From Enterococcus_C asini_A (GTDB lineage: Bacteria; Bacillota; Bacilli; Lactobacillales; Enterococcaceae), in assembly GCF_031928785.1 (NCBI RefSeq), contig NZ_JARQAL010000004.1: a stretch of DNA of 64,000 nt; one strand, 5' to 3'. The notes under the pieces were generated by a model. That model was given only the letters and a program-made list of their open reading frames with translations. It did not search any database and had not been told where the DNA came from. A program made the position numbers and the translations under genes. Every line of letters starts with the position of its first letter. Within the stretch, counting starts at the first letter, position 1. Positions 53,044 to 62,150 of this stretch are shown here, in pieces.

Positions 53044-53232
53044 TTAAACGCGCTCAACTTTTCCTGATTTCAAAGCACGAGCAGAGACCCAAACTTTCTT
53101 AGGTTTCCCGTCGATCATCACGCGTACTTTTTGCAAGTTAGGTTTAACTGTACGTTTTGTAGCGTTCATCGCGTGGGAGCGGTTATTTCCACTTTTTGTT
53201 TTGCGTCCTGTAAAGTAGCAAACTTTAGCCAT
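53044..53232 (-). CDS. rpmB: 50S ribosomal protein L28
   Basis: 62 residues from the ATG at 53232 (MAKVCYFTGRKTKSGNNRSHAMN), preceded by AAAGGAGGAAACG. The longer upstream frame is leader. Large-subunit protein; stands alone with its own promoter and terminator, divergent from the asp23-like gene as in many Firmicutes. Confidence 0.98.
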   Translation of the reverse strand: MAKVCYFTGRKTKSGNNRSHAMNATKRTVKPNLQKVRVMIDGKPKKVWVSARALKSGKVERV

Positions 53233-53290
53233 GTGATTCGTTTCCTCCTTTGCCTTGATCTTGGAGCGCAGATTTCGCTCATACCAAAAG

Positions 53291-53319
53291 AATTTACCAC
53301 AAATCCAGAAACTTTGCAA
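53291..53319 (-). promoter_or_regulatory. rpmB promoter
   Basis: Minus-strand TTGCAA (53319-53314) and TAAATT (53296-53291) with a 17-base spacer. Confidence 0.75.
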
Positions 53320-53430
53320 GTAGATTTTCGGGGAAACATTGACAAGTGAGGGGAAACCATGTAAATTTGTAACGTTGCAGTCCAATAAGTAAAGGCTAAA
53401 GGGACGCTACTTTTAATTCCTGCGGGCCTA

Positions 53431-53439
53431 TGATAGAAT
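53431..53439 (+). promoter_or_regulatory. Extended -10 promoter of the asp23-like gene
   Basis: TGATAGAAT, an extended -10 element, with only a weak -35 (TTTTAA), about 45 bases before the coding start. Confidence 0.5.
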
Positions 53440-53485
53440 ATTATAGAAATAATTGGGCGTATTTTGCGTCAAAGGAGGCTTATTC

Positions 53486-53848
53486 ATGGCTGTAAAAATT
53501 AAGACTCAATCCGGCACAATCGAAATCACCAATGAAGTGATTGCAACAGTGGTCGGCGGTGCAGCAACCGATGTCTTTGGCATCGTGGGCATGGCCAGTA
53601 AAAAACAAATCAAAGACAATATCAACGAAATTTTAAAACGGGAAAACTATTCCAAAGGGGTTGTGGTGCGCCAAGAAGAAAATGGCATTGCAGTGGATGT
53701 TTACACCATTGTGAGCTATGGTACCAAAATCTCTGAAGTTTCTCGAAATGTGCAAGAAAAAGTGAAGTACAATTTGGAAACCATGTTGGGAATCACTGCG
53801 AATTCTGTTAACGTGTTTGTCCAAGGGGTACGAGTACTGCCTGACTAG
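53486..53848 (+). CDS. Asp23/Gls24 family envelope-stress protein (YloU-like)
   Basis: 120 residues with the Asp23 family core (GTIEITNEVIATVVGGAATDVFGIVGMASK and the VQEKVKYNLETMLGI helix). Family members are membrane-associated or stress-related; the copy next to fakA (YloU) is conserved in Firmicutes but its function is unknown. ATG at 53486 after AAAGGAGG. Confidence 0.92.
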   Translation: MAVKIKTQSGTIEITNEVIATVVGGAATDVFGIVGMASKKQIKDNINEILKRENYSKGVVVRQEENGIAVDVYTIVSYGTKISEVSRNVQEKVKYNLETMLGITANSVNVFVQGVRVLPD

Positions 53849-53900
53849 GTAGCGGATCTGCTGTCTTTACCGGTGGCGATCGATTTGAAGGAGGATTACA

Positions 53901-55583
53901 GTGAAAGTAACGAATATTAGTGCCGGCCAGTTTTCTGAAATGGTGCAGGCCGGTGCCAATCGCTTGCAGGCAAATGCCGAATATGTCAACTCTTTAAATG
54001 TCTTTCCAGTACCCGATGGCGATACGGGCACAAATATGAACATGTCTATGGAATCCGGAGCAAAAGCTGTAGCGGATTCTCCTGCGGAAACCGTGGGAGC
54101 TTTGGCTCAAGTCTTTGCTCGGGGTCTTTTAATGGGCGCTCGAGGCAATTCTGGGGTAATTTTGTCCCAATTAATCCGGGGTTTTTCCAAACAAATTCCT
54201 GATGTGGTGGAATTAGGGGCGGAAGATTTGGCCCATGCCTTTACCCACGGGGTGGATACTGCTTATAAAGCGGTAATGAAACCAGTGGAAGGGACGATTT
54301 TAACGGTCGCCCGGGTAGCCGCAGAATACGGGGAACGAAAAGCCAAAGAAACCGATGACTGTATCGAAGTCATGGAAGCTGTCGTCAGCGGGGCAAAACG
54401 GGCTTTAGCTAAAACACCAGACTTATTACCAGTCTTAAAAGAAGTTGGCGTAGTAGACAGTGGCGGCCAAGGTTTGCTTTATGTCTATGAAGGCTTTTTG
54501 GCTGCTTTAACCGGCGAATACGAAGCTACTGAAACCTTCGAACCAACTCCGGCAGCTATGGATGAAATGGTCAACGCAGAACATCACCGTAGCGTTCAAG
54601 GACATTTAGCCACAGAAGACATTAAATTTGGTTATTGTACGGAAATCATGGTGAAAATCGGTGAAGGGCCAACTGTGGACGACACCTTTGATTACGAAAC
54701 TTTCCGGAATTATTTAGATGGAATTGGGGATTCTTTATTAGTGGTTAACGATGATGAAATCATCAAAGTTCACGTCCATACAGAACATCCTGGAGAAGTC
54801 ATGAACTATGGCCAAAAATTTGGTTCATTGATCAAAGTCAAAGTGGACAATATGCGTCTTCAACATGAAACCATCTTGGAACACGATGAACAAGTGGATA
54901 CTTTTGTGGAACAACCAAAAGAACGGATTCCCTATGGCGTAGTTGCCATTGCAGCTGGAGCGGGCTTGCAAGAGCTGTTCACTAGCCTTGGAGCTAATTA
55001 CGTGATCAATGGTGGACAAACCATGAATCCAAGTACAGAGGATATTTTAAAGGCCATTGAAGAAGTCAATGCGGATAAAGTGATCTTATTGCCAAACAAT
55101 AAAAACATCTTTATGGCGGCGGAACAAGCGGCAGAAGTTGCAGAAATTCCAGTAGCAGTCATTCCAACCCGGACCATTCCTCAGGGGATGACGGCAATGT
55201 TGGCCTTTAATGAGCAACAAGACTTAGACGACAACAAAGTTAATATGACCGAAGCGATTGCCGGGGTGGTTTCTGGCTCAGTGACCCATGCCATTCGAGA
55301 TACTGCCATTGATGGTGTAACCATTACAGAAGGCGACTTTATCGGCATGGTAGACGGCAAAATCATCTACTCTGAAAAAGATCGCTTGCAAACGGCCATT
55401 GACACTTTAAAAGCCATGGTTAGTGAAGAGACAGAAATCTTGACCATTATCTTTGGAGACGAAGCAGATGAAAAGGAAGCCCAACAAATCGCCGATGCTC
55501 TTCAAGCTACTGACAGCGACTTAGAAATCGAGCTTCACCAAGGAGATCAACCGGTTTATCCTTATCTGTTTGCAGCAGAATAA
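53901..55583 (+). CDS. fakA: Fatty acid kinase subunit A-like protein (DAK2 domain, YloV)
   Basis: 560 residues: DAK2/DhaL-type ATP-binding domain (1-200) with the metal-binding DGDTGTN at about 37-43 and RGNSGVILSQ; a middle linker domain; and a C-terminal domain of the DegV/FakB-binding type. In staphylococci FakA phosphorylates exogenous fatty acids held by FakB, and acyl-phosphate then enters phospholipid synthesis via PlsX/PlsY. No fakB gene is in this window. GTG start after GAAGGAGG. plsX and an ACP gene lie 2 kb downstream, a consistent functional context. Confidence 0.9.
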   Translation: MKVTNISAGQFSEMVQAGANRLQANAEYVNSLNVFPVPDGDTGTNMNMSMESGAKAVADSPAETVGALAQVFARGLLMGARGNSGVILSQLIRGFSKQIPDVVELGAEDLAHAFTHGVDTAYKAVMKPVEGTILTVARVAAEYGERKAKETDDCIEVMEAVVSGAKRALAKTPDLLPVLKEVGVVDSGGQGLLYVYEGFLAALTGEYEATETFEPTPAAMDEMVNAEHHRSVQGHLATEDIKFGYCTEIMVKIGEGPTVDDTFDYETFRNYLDGIGDSLLVVNDDEIIKVHVHTEHPGEVMNYGQKFGSLIKVKVDNMRLQHETILEHDEQVDTFVEQPKERIPYGVVAIAAGAGLQELFTSLGANYVINGGQTMNPSTEDILKAIEEVNADKVILLPNNKNIFMAAEQAAEVAEIPVAVIPTRTIPQGMTAMLAFNEQQDLDDNKVNMTEAIAGVVSGSVTHAIRDTAIDGVTITEGDFIGMVDGKIIYSEKDRLQTAIDTLKAMVSEETEILTIIFGDEADEKEAQQIADALQATDSDLEIELHQGDQPVYPYLFAAE

Positions 55584-55630
55584 ACAGTAAGTGTAAACTA
55601 GTTTGCACTTAGCGAATAGTTGAATTTGGT

Positions 55631-55668
55631 AGGAGGCTGGGACGCGTTTGTCCTAGCCTCCTCTTTTA
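55631..55668 (+). terminator. Terminator between fakA and recG
   Basis: AGGAGGCTGGGAC / GTCCTAGCCTCCT stem followed by TTTT. A smaller hairpin (AAGTG.AAAC / GTTT.CACTT) precedes it at about 55588-55610. Confidence 0.85.
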
Positions 55669-55684
55669 CAAGGGAGGGTGAGCA

Positions 55685-57709
55685 GTGAAAGACGTTTCGG
55701 TGCAGTATTTAAAAGGTGTGGGAGAAAAGCGAGCCCAAGATTTAGCTGCCTTAGGAATTGAAAATGTGGCGGATTTACTCAGTTACTATCCCTTTCGTTA
55801 TGAGGACATTCAAGAACGAAAGCTGACAGAAATCAACGACCAAGAAAAAGTTACCATTAAAGGAGTGGTAATCGCTCCAGCTGTGGTCAATCGCTTTGGG
55901 TATAAAAAATCGGTCTTACGCTTTCGCATGATGCAAGATCACGCTGTCTTCAATGTTTCTTTTTTCAATCAACCCTATTTAAAAGATCAAGTGGAACTAG
56001 GAGAAGAGCTGGCAGTTTACGGCAAGTGGGATGCAAAGAAAAAAGCCTTAACCGGCATGAAAATCTTGGCAAATGGTCAACAAGGAGACTTTGCGCCCAT
56101 TTATCACTTGTCCCAAAAAATAAAGCAGAAGACCTTGATTCCTTTGATTCGCCAAGCCTTTCATGATTATGGAGAGCAAATTGAAGAAAACCTGCCTTTG
56201 GCTTTGCGAGAGAAATATCGCTTAATGGACAAAGGGGCCGCCATGTACGCCATGCACTTTCCTAAAGATCCCAAAGAACATCATCAAGCGAAACGTCGAG
56301 TGGTCTTTGAAGAGTTCTTTTTGTTTCAAATGAAACTCCAAGGGCTAAAACTCAAGGAAAAGTCGGTTTCTCAAGGCTTAGCCATTCAATACGACAATGA
56401 ACGCTTGAAAGCCTTTATCGCTAGCCTGCCTTTTGACTTAACCAAAGCCCAAAAGAAAGTTACCAATGAAATTTGTCGTGATTTAATGAGCCCAGAACAC
56501 ATGCAGCGTTTGTTGCAAGGGGATGTGGGGAGCGGTAAGACGGTAGTAGCCGCCATTGCTTTATACGCCACTATGACTGCAGGGTTTCAAGGTGCGTTAA
56601 TGGTACCCACAGAAATCTTAGCTCAGCAGCATATCGAAAGCTTAAATCAGCTTTTTGATCCCTTAGAAGTCACGACTGCTTTATTGACCGGTTCCACACC
56701 AATAAAAGAGCGCCGAGTGATTTTAGAAGAGTTAGCCAATGGCACCATTGACATTGTGGTAGGGACCCACGCTTTGATTCAAGAAGGCGTAGAGTTTAAA
56801 AATCTGGGACTGGTGATTACCGATGAACAACACCGTTTTGGGGTGAATCAGCGAAAAGTATTGCGAGAAAAAGGTTGGCGTCCAGATGTGCTCTTTATGA
56901 CGGCAACCCCTATTCCTAGAACGTTGGCAATCACCGCTTATGGAGAAATGGATGTGTCCATAATTGATGAATTGCCAGCAGGACGGATTCCCATTGAAAC
57001 GCGCTGGGTGCGCCCAGGACAGCTAGACAGTGTATTGGATTGGAGTCTTAAGGAATTAGGCCGCAACCATCAAATGTATGTCATCTGTCCTTTAATTGAA
57101 GAATCAGAACAGCTCGATGTGAAAAATGCTGTGGAAATTCATGACCATCTAGCAGCTTTTTACGGGGAGCAGTATCAAGTGGGCTTGTTGCACGGACGGA
57201 TGAAAAATGCCGAAAAAGAAGAGATTATGACGGATTTTAAAGAAGGGAAAACCCAAGTCTTAGTCTCCACCACGGTAATTGAAGTAGGCGTTAACGTGCC
57301 CAATGCTACGGTCATGTTGATTATGGATGCGGAACGCTTTGGACTGGCTCAATTGCACCAATTGCGGGGGCGAGTGGGCCGGGGAGCGAAGGCTTCTTAT
57401 TGTATTTTAGTGGCGGAACCGAAAAATGACATGGGCAAAGAGCGGATGAAAATCATGACTGAGACCAATAATGGCTTTGTTTTAAGTGAAAAAGATTTGG
57501 AACTCCGGGGCCCTGGTGAAGTCTTTGGCTTTCGGCAATCGGGCCTGCCTCAGTTTGTGGCAGGAGATTTGGTGGCGGATGCCAATATTTTAGAAGTGGC
57601 CCGTGAAGAAGCTAAAGCGTTGTGGCAAATGGAAAACTGGCAAGTCTTACCTGATTATCAAGGACTAGCTAAGGAACTTGCAGATCCCGAGAAGGCTTTC
57701 TTTGATTAA
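55685..57709 (+). CDS. recG: ATP-dependent DNA helicase RecG
   Basis: Branch-migration helicase that remodels stalled forks and recombination intermediates. 674 residues: N-terminal wedge/OB domain, Walker A GDVGSGKTV near 280, DEQHRFG (motif II), TATPIPRTLA, and the C-terminal helicase and TRG motifs (QLRGRVGRG). GTG start after AAGGGAGGG. Its usual neighbours (fakA upstream, plsX downstream) are present. Confidence 0.98.
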   Translation: MKDVSVQYLKGVGEKRAQDLAALGIENVADLLSYYPFRYEDIQERKLTEINDQEKVTIKGVVIAPAVVNRFGYKKSVLRFRMMQDHAVFNVSFFNQPYLKDQVELGEELAVYGKWDAKKKALTGMKILANGQQGDFAPIYHLSQKIKQKTLIPLIRQAFHDYGEQIEENLPLALREKYRLMDKGAAMYAMHFPKDPKEHHQAKRRVVFEEFFLFQMKLQGLKLKEKSVSQGLAIQYDNERLKAFIASLPFDLTKAQKKVTNEICRDLMSPEHMQRLLQGDVGSGKTVVAAIALYATMTAGFQGALMVPTEILAQQHIESLNQLFDPLEVTTALLTGSTPIKERRVILEELANGTIDIVVGTHALIQEGVEFKNLGLVITDEQHRFGVNQRKVLREKGWRPDVLFMTATPIPRTLAITAYGEMDVSIIDELPAGRIPIETRWVRPGQLDSVLDWSLKELGRNHQMYVICPLIEESEQLDVKNAVEIHDHLAAFYGEQYQVGLLHGRMKNAEKEEIMTDFKEGKTQVLVSTTVIEVGVNVPNATVMLIMDAERFGLAQLHQLRGRVGRGAKASYCILVAEPKNDMGKERMKIMTETNNGFVLSEKDLELRGPGEVFGFRQSGLPQFVAGDLVADANILEVAREEAKALWQMENWQVLPDYQGLAKELADPEKAFFD

Positions 57710-57755
57710 GAAACGAGGCACACGCTACTAGTCCTTTTTCTTACAGGAAGTTCTA

Positions 57756-57764
57756 TGCTATACT
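57756..57764 (+). promoter_or_regulatory. Extended -10 promoter before plsX
   Basis: TGCTATACT with a weak -35 (TTTCTT) 17 bases upstream; about 40 bases before the plsX start. Confidence 0.55.
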
Positions 57765-57803
57765 TTGTAGAAAATTAATTCTTTTCCAGGAGGATTGGAA
57801 CAA

Positions 57804-58823
57804 ATGATGAGAATCGCAGTAGATGCTATGGGTGGCGACAATGCCCCTAAAGCCATCATCGAAGGGGTTGTTCTTGCTAAGAAGAAATTTCCCGATATTG
57901 AATTTCAACTTTACGGCAAAGAAGCCGAAATCAAAAAATATTTAGACGATGAAAAAAACATCAAAATCATTCACACAGACGAAAAAATCAACAGCGACGA
58001 CGAGCCGGTGAAAGCCATTCGTCGTAAAAAGCAAGCTTCCATGGTCTTAGCAGCCCAAGCGGTGAAAGACGGGGAGGCAGATGCAATCTTTTCAGCGGGG
58101 AATACGGGGGCCTTACTTGCTGCCGGACTCTTTATTGTGGGGCGGATTAAAGGGGTGGAACGTCCCGGCTTGATGTCTACATTGCCGGTTATGGGCAAAA
58201 ACCAAGGTTTTGATATGCTAGATTTGGGGGCCAATGCCGACAATAAAGCAGAACATTTGGTGCAATACGGGATTTTAGGTTCTTTTTATGCTAAAAACGT
58301 CCGCAATATCCAAAATCCGAAAGTGGGTTTATTGAACAATGGCACGGAAGAAACCAAAGGCAGTGAGTTGACGAAAAAAGCGTTTCAGTTGTTAAGCGAA
58401 GAGCCAAGCATTAACTTTATTGGCAATGTGGAAGCCCGAGAATTATTAAATGGCGCAGCTGACGTGGTGGTGACCGATGGCTTTACCGGTAATGCTGTTT
58501 TAAAATCCATTGAAGGCACGGCTTTAAATCTTATGGCCTTGTTAAAAGATGCCATTAAAGAATCGGGCACCAAAGGCAAGCTAGGGGCTTTCTTTATGAA
58601 AGATAGTCTCTATGCCTTAAAGGATGCTTTAGATTATTCTCAATACGGTGGTGCGGTACTCTTTGGCTTAAAAGCACCGGTTATTAAAACCCACGGAGCG
58701 ACAGGACCAGATGCAGTGGCAAATACCATCAAGCAAATTCATACAATGTTGGAAACCAATGTAGTGGGAGAATTGGTTGCCCAATTTGAAAAAGAATCAG
58801 ACAAAGACGTGCAATCTAATTGA
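57804..58823 (+). CDS. plsX: Phosphate acyltransferase PlsX
   Basis: Converts acyl-ACP and phosphate to acyl-phosphate for PlsY in phospholipid synthesis, and runs in reverse to load exogenous fatty acids onto ACP. About 339 residues starting (M)MRIAVDAMGGDNAPKAI. Active-region motifs include SAGNTGALLAAG and LLNNGTEETKGSEL. AGGAGG precedes two adjacent ATGs. The ACP gene follows after about 100 bases. Confidence 0.97.
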   Translation: MMRIAVDAMGGDNAPKAIIEGVVLAKKKFPDIEFQLYGKEAEIKKYLDDEKNIKIIHTDEKINSDDEPVKAIRRKKQASMVLAAQAVKDGEADAIFSAGNTGALLAAGLFIVGRIKGVERPGLMSTLPVMGKNQGFDMLDLGANADNKAEHLVQYGILGSFYAKNVRNIQNPKVGLLNNGTEETKGSELTKKAFQLLSEEPSINFIGNVEARELLNGAADVVVTDGFTGNAVLKSIEGTALNLMALLKDAIKESGTKGKLGAFFMKDSLYALKDALDYSQYGGAVLFGLKAPVIKTHGATGPDAVANTIKQIHTMLETNVVGELVAQFEKESDKDVQSN

Positions 58824-58852
58824 CATCTTTGTCATAATTTTGAAAAATGTTC

Positions 58853-58881
58853 TGGACAAAGTGTCATAAAGAAAGTAAAAT
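58853..58881 (+). promoter_or_regulatory. Probable promoter before the ACP gene
   Basis: TGGACA and TAAAAT with a 17-base spacer in the plsX-acp gap, suggesting that ACP can be made independently of plsX. Confidence 0.55.
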
Positions 58882-58925
58882 GACTATTAGCTAACTTTGC
58901 TTGTTGGTCAAAAGCGTGGAGGTGA

Positions 58926-59177
58926 ATGCAATTGACGCGAGAAGAAGTCTTTACAAAAGTAGCAGGAGTTATCGCCAATCACTTTGAGGTGGATCCTGAA
59001 AAAGTAACGGATCAGATGAGTATTAAAGACGATCTAAATGCTGATTCTATCAGTGTCATGGAATTTGTATTAGAGCTTGAAGACGAGTTCGGTACTGAAA
59101 TTTCTGACGAAGATGCAGAACAAATTGAAACAGTGGGCGGCGCCGTGGATTATGTCTACAATCGCTTGAATAAATAA
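58926..59177 (+). CDS. Acyl carrier protein (PlsX-linked)
   Basis: 83 residues with the four-helix ACP pattern and the phosphopantetheine Ser in LNADSISVMEF (the usual motif is DSLD/DSLE). In enterococci a second ACP (AcpB) encoded next to plsX handles exogenous fatty acids, separate from the ACP of the fab cluster. This gene fits that role by position and by its divergent motif; that is inference. The ATG is close to GGAGGTG; a TTG two codons in is an alternative start. Confidence 0.92.
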   Translation: MQLTREEVFTKVAGVIANHFEVDPEKVTDQMSIKDDLNADSISVMEFVLELEDEFGTEISDEDAEQIETVGGAVDYVYNRLNK

Positions 59178-59190
59178 GCCCTTGAACTTG

Positions 59191-59220
59191 GAAAAGACCG
59201 CAATTTGCGGTCTTTTTTTC
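59191..59220 (+). terminator. Terminator after the ACP gene
   Basis: AAGACCGCA / TGCGGTCTT stem followed by a seven-T run. Confidence 0.92.
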
Positions 59221-59819
59221 ATAGACTGATAACCAAATTTTGTGTGAAAGTGAGGTGGATATTTGCTTTGCGGATTCAAATGTAGCGTAAGTTTCTCGTC
59301 CATTTTGGTGTACGGTTTTAAAGAGGCTAAATAGAGTAGCCTCTTTAGTAGATAACGTTATTTCAATTCTGCTCTGCTCCCAGACTACTTAACACGCCGA
59401 TGTCACAATCCTTCGTACGGTTTTTCTGAAAAAGCTCAGAAAACAAGGCGGTTACAAGTCTGAAAAAAGTCTTTTTTACTAGTAATCGATACTTTTCCAT
59501 TAGAAAGTGTTTGTTTTTATAGACTTTTTTGTTTTTTTTTATTACAATTACACGTAGATATTTTTTAGGAATGCTGGCAAGTCGACAAAAAACCTTCGTT
59601 ATTAGAACAAGTGTAAAGCGCTAATGACGACGCAGCTGTTTGATGAGTTCAGAAAAACTTAAAAAATACGAATTTTTTCACGGGGGAATTTTAATAATTA
59701 ATAAAAATTCCTGACTCTTTCAACTAATTCGGTAGGAAGATTAAAAAAATATGTGAGAAGATTCGCTTTTTTTTACAAAAGATTTTTCTGATAATTCAAA
59801 AATAATAGATTTTTTTGAA
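59221..59819. other. Long non-coding stretch upstream of oppA
   Basis: About 600 bases of AT-rich sequence without a credible gene. It holds a perfect 11-bp inverted repeat TAAAGAGGCTA / TAGCCTCTTTA (59319-59347), a hairpin TTCTGA / TCAGAA near 59426, and a stem GGAATTTT / AAAATTCC near 59685-59711. No T-box, CRISPR or known riboswitch pattern was recognised. Confidence 0.5.
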
Positions 59820-59848
59820 TTGACAAACCGACGTTATTCCGATAATAT
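59820..59848 (+). promoter_or_regulatory. oppA promoter
   Basis: TTGACA and TAATAT separated by 17 bases, about 45 bases before the oppA ribosome binding site. Confidence 0.82.
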
Positions 59849-59905
59849 CTGACTAATTTCATAAAGCGGTTGATTATGGAAAAAAGGAAAATTGGAGGTA
59901 TGGAC

Positions 59906-61900
59906 ATGAAAATGAAAAAAGTACTAGCTTCTCTGTTTGTTGCAACGCTTGCTCTAAGTGCTTGTGGCGGTGGAGGAAACGACTCGAAAGGCTCTGATAA
60001 AGGAGATGGCGGTTCAGCAAGCGAATACAACTATGTATTTAAGACTGATATCGAAACTCTAGATTACACCTTCTCTCAACGTCAAAGTAATAGTATCCAT
60101 TATTCTAACTTTGTGGACGGATTGTACGAATGGGATCCAGAAGGAAATTTAGTACCAGCTTTGGCTGAATCATACGAAGTTAGTGAAGATGGTTTGACCT
60201 ATACCTACAAAATTCGTGAAGGGGTTCCTTGGGTGGATGCAGAAGGCAATGAATACGGTGCTGATGTAACGGCCAATGACTGGATCACTGCTTTGAAACA
60301 CGCAGTTGAAAAGAAATCTGAAACTTTGTACATCGTAGCTGACAGCATTAAAGGTTTGTCTGACTACATTGCTGGGAAAACCGATGATTTTTCTACCGTG
60401 GGTGTGAAAGCCGTTGATGACTACACTTTGGAATACACCTTAAACGCTCCTGAAACATATTGGCCTTCTAAATTGACTTACGGAATTTTGTATCCAATCA
60501 ATGAAGAATTCTTAAATGAAAAAGGCGACGATTTTGGTCTACCAGAACCAGACTCCATCCTTTACAATGGACCATTCTTATTAGCTAGCAACACGGCAAA
60601 ATCTTCTATCGAATACACGAAAAATGAATCTTATTGGGATTTAGACAACGTGAATATCGATAGCGTGAAATTGACCTACAATGACGGCTCTGATCCAGAC
60701 TGGTTGTACAAACAATATCAAGCTGGTGATTTAACTGAAGCACGGGTTTATCCAAACTCTGCCGGTTATAAAGATGTGCAAGCGGAAAACGGCGACAACG
60801 TCAACTTCGCTTTGCCAGGTTCTTCTACCTTTAACATGACCTTCAACTTTAACCGTCAAGCTTATGAGCACACTTCTAAAGAAACGGACAAACAAAAAGA
60901 AGATACTCAAAAAGCAATCATGAACTTGAACTTCCGGAAAGCCTTCCAGTTCGCGTTTAACAAAACTGCTTACCGGGCACAAAGCGTTGGGGATGACGGT
61001 GCTGCAGCTGCCTTGCGCAACACCTTAGTACCAACTGACTTTGTAACCATCGACGGCAAAGACTTCGGTGCAGTGGTTCAAGAAAAAGTTCAAGCTGCTG
61101 ATGCAGAAGCCTTTGGGGATATCAACTTGGCACAAGGTCAAGACGGTACCTACAATGCTGACAAAGCCAAAGAATACTTCGCTAAAGCGAAAGCTGAGTT
61201 GGAAGCAGAAGGCGTAGAATTCCCAATTCACTTGGACTTGCCAGAACAAGAAACGGCTGAAGTACTCGTAAATGCGGATAAATCCATGAAACAATCCGTA
61301 GAAGATGCCCTAGGCAAAGAAAACGTCGTAATCGACATCCAATTGCTAAACGAAGATGCTTACTATGCAGCAACCTACCAAGCAACTTCTTCTGCCGCAA
61401 CGGACTACGATATCTCCACTGCTTCTGGTTGGGGACCTGACTACATGGACCCATCTTCTTACTTGAATATCTACAACTCTCACTCTGGGGATATGTTGAC
61501 TACATTAGGTCTTGATGCTGATACAACCCTTGAAGGCGAAGACACTGGTAAGGCAGCCAAAGAAGCCTTGAAATTGTCTGAATACGATGCGTTGTTAGAT
61601 AAAGCGTCTGCTATTACTGACGATGTAAACAAACGTTACGATGCTTACGCTGATGCAGAAGCATGGTTGGTGGAAAATGTTATCCAAGTGCCAATCTTTG
61701 CTAGCCAAGGATTCCCATCTGTATCAAACGTTGTACCATTCTCCACAGCCTTTGGTTACTCTGGTCTAGGATATGACGGTTTAGGTCTAGGACGTTACAA
61801 ATATATGGAAGTCCAAGACGAAGCAGTTAGCCAAGATCAATGGACGAAAGCTCATGACGAGTGGTCAAAAGCTCGTGAAGAAGCTGCCAAAGCAGAATAA
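59906..61900 (+). CDS. oppA: Oligopeptide ABC transporter substrate-binding lipoprotein
   Basis: Captures peptides outside the cell for the Opp importer. 664 residues: lipoprotein signal with lipobox LSAC, Cys20 the lipidated residue, then a family 5 solute-binding domain (LVPALAESYEVSEDGLTYTYKIREGV; GPDYMDPSSYL). The ATG at 59906 is about seven bases after TTGGAGG; upstream ATGs are too close to or before it. Longer than Gram-negative OppA (about 540) and similar to AmiA-like proteins of streptococci. Followed by hairpins before oppB, so it is probably made in excess. Confidence 0.95.
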   Translation: MKMKKVLASLFVATLALSACGGGGNDSKGSDKGDGGSASEYNYVFKTDIETLDYTFSQRQSNSIHYSNFVDGLYEWDPEGNLVPALAESYEVSEDGLTYTYKIREGVPWVDAEGNEYGADVTANDWITALKHAVEKKSETLYIVADSIKGLSDYIAGKTDDFSTVGVKAVDDYTLEYTLNAPETYWPSKLTYGILYPINEEFLNEKGDDFGLPEPDSILYNGPFLLASNTAKSSIEYTKNESYWDLDNVNIDSVKLTYNDGSDPDWLYKQYQAGDLTEARVYPNSAGYKDVQAENGDNVNFALPGSSTFNMTFNFNRQAYEHTSKETDKQKEDTQKAIMNLNFRKAFQFAFNKTAYRAQSVGDDGAAAALRNTLVPTDFVTIDGKDFGAVVQEKVQAADAEAFGDINLAQGQDGTYNADKAKEYFAKAKAELEAEGVEFPIHLDLPEQETAEVLVNADKSMKQSVEDALGKENVVIDIQLLNEDAYYAATYQATSSAATDYDISTASGWGPDYMDPSSYLNIYNSHSGDMLTTLGLDADTTLEGEDTGKAAKEALKLSEYDALLDKASAITDDVNKRYDAYADAEAWLVENVIQVPIFASQGFPSVSNVVPFSTAFGYSGLGYDGLGLGRYKYMEVQDEAVSQDQWTKAHDEWSKAREEAAKAE

Positions 61901-61921
61901 GTAAAAACATGATTCAAAAGG

Positions 61922-61951
61922 GTTTGCTCCTTGTCTCTCACAGGGAGCAAG
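61922..61951 (+). promoter_or_regulatory. Hairpin after oppA
   Basis: TTGCTCCTTGT / ACAGGGAGCAA stem without a following T-run; probably an mRNA 3'-end stabilising hairpin. Confidence 0.6.
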
Positions 61952-61978
61952 CTTCATCTAAATAGTTGGTTCACCGGT

Positions 61979-62017
61979 AAAAAAGGCTAACGGCGAATGC
62001 TTACTAGCCTTTTTTAC
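61979..62017 (+). terminator. Terminator / attenuator between oppA and oppB
   Basis: AAAAGGCTA / TAGCCTTTT stem and a T-run; partial read-through would give less of the membrane subunits than of the binding protein. Confidence 0.8.
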
Positions 62018-62050
62018 ATGAATGATAAAGTCTAGCTGAAGCTGAGTAGC

Positions 62051-62096
62051 AATAAGACCTGCTGTGATTGATTTTTTAAAACAGCAGGTGCTTATT
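62051..62096 (+). repeat. Long hairpin upstream of oppB
   Basis: A 15-pair stem, AATAAGACCTGCTGT against ACAGCAGGTGCTTATT with one bulged base, around a 15-base loop with a T-run. It is the third hairpin in the oppA-oppB gap. Confidence 0.75.
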
Positions 62097-62150
62097 CTTC
62101 TAAGCGATTCTGGCTTAACTTATAAGTGTATAGAAAGTAGGAGATTCATA

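Noticed and set aside
58824..58925. FabT-like operator before the ACP gene
   Set aside because: ATTTTGAAAAATG is only half of the expected palindrome; no second half at the right distance.
59609..59632. cre-like TGTAAAGCGCTAATGA upstream of oppA
   Set aside because: The spacing is off by one from the CcpA consensus and it lies more than 180 bases from the promoter; not strong enough to list.
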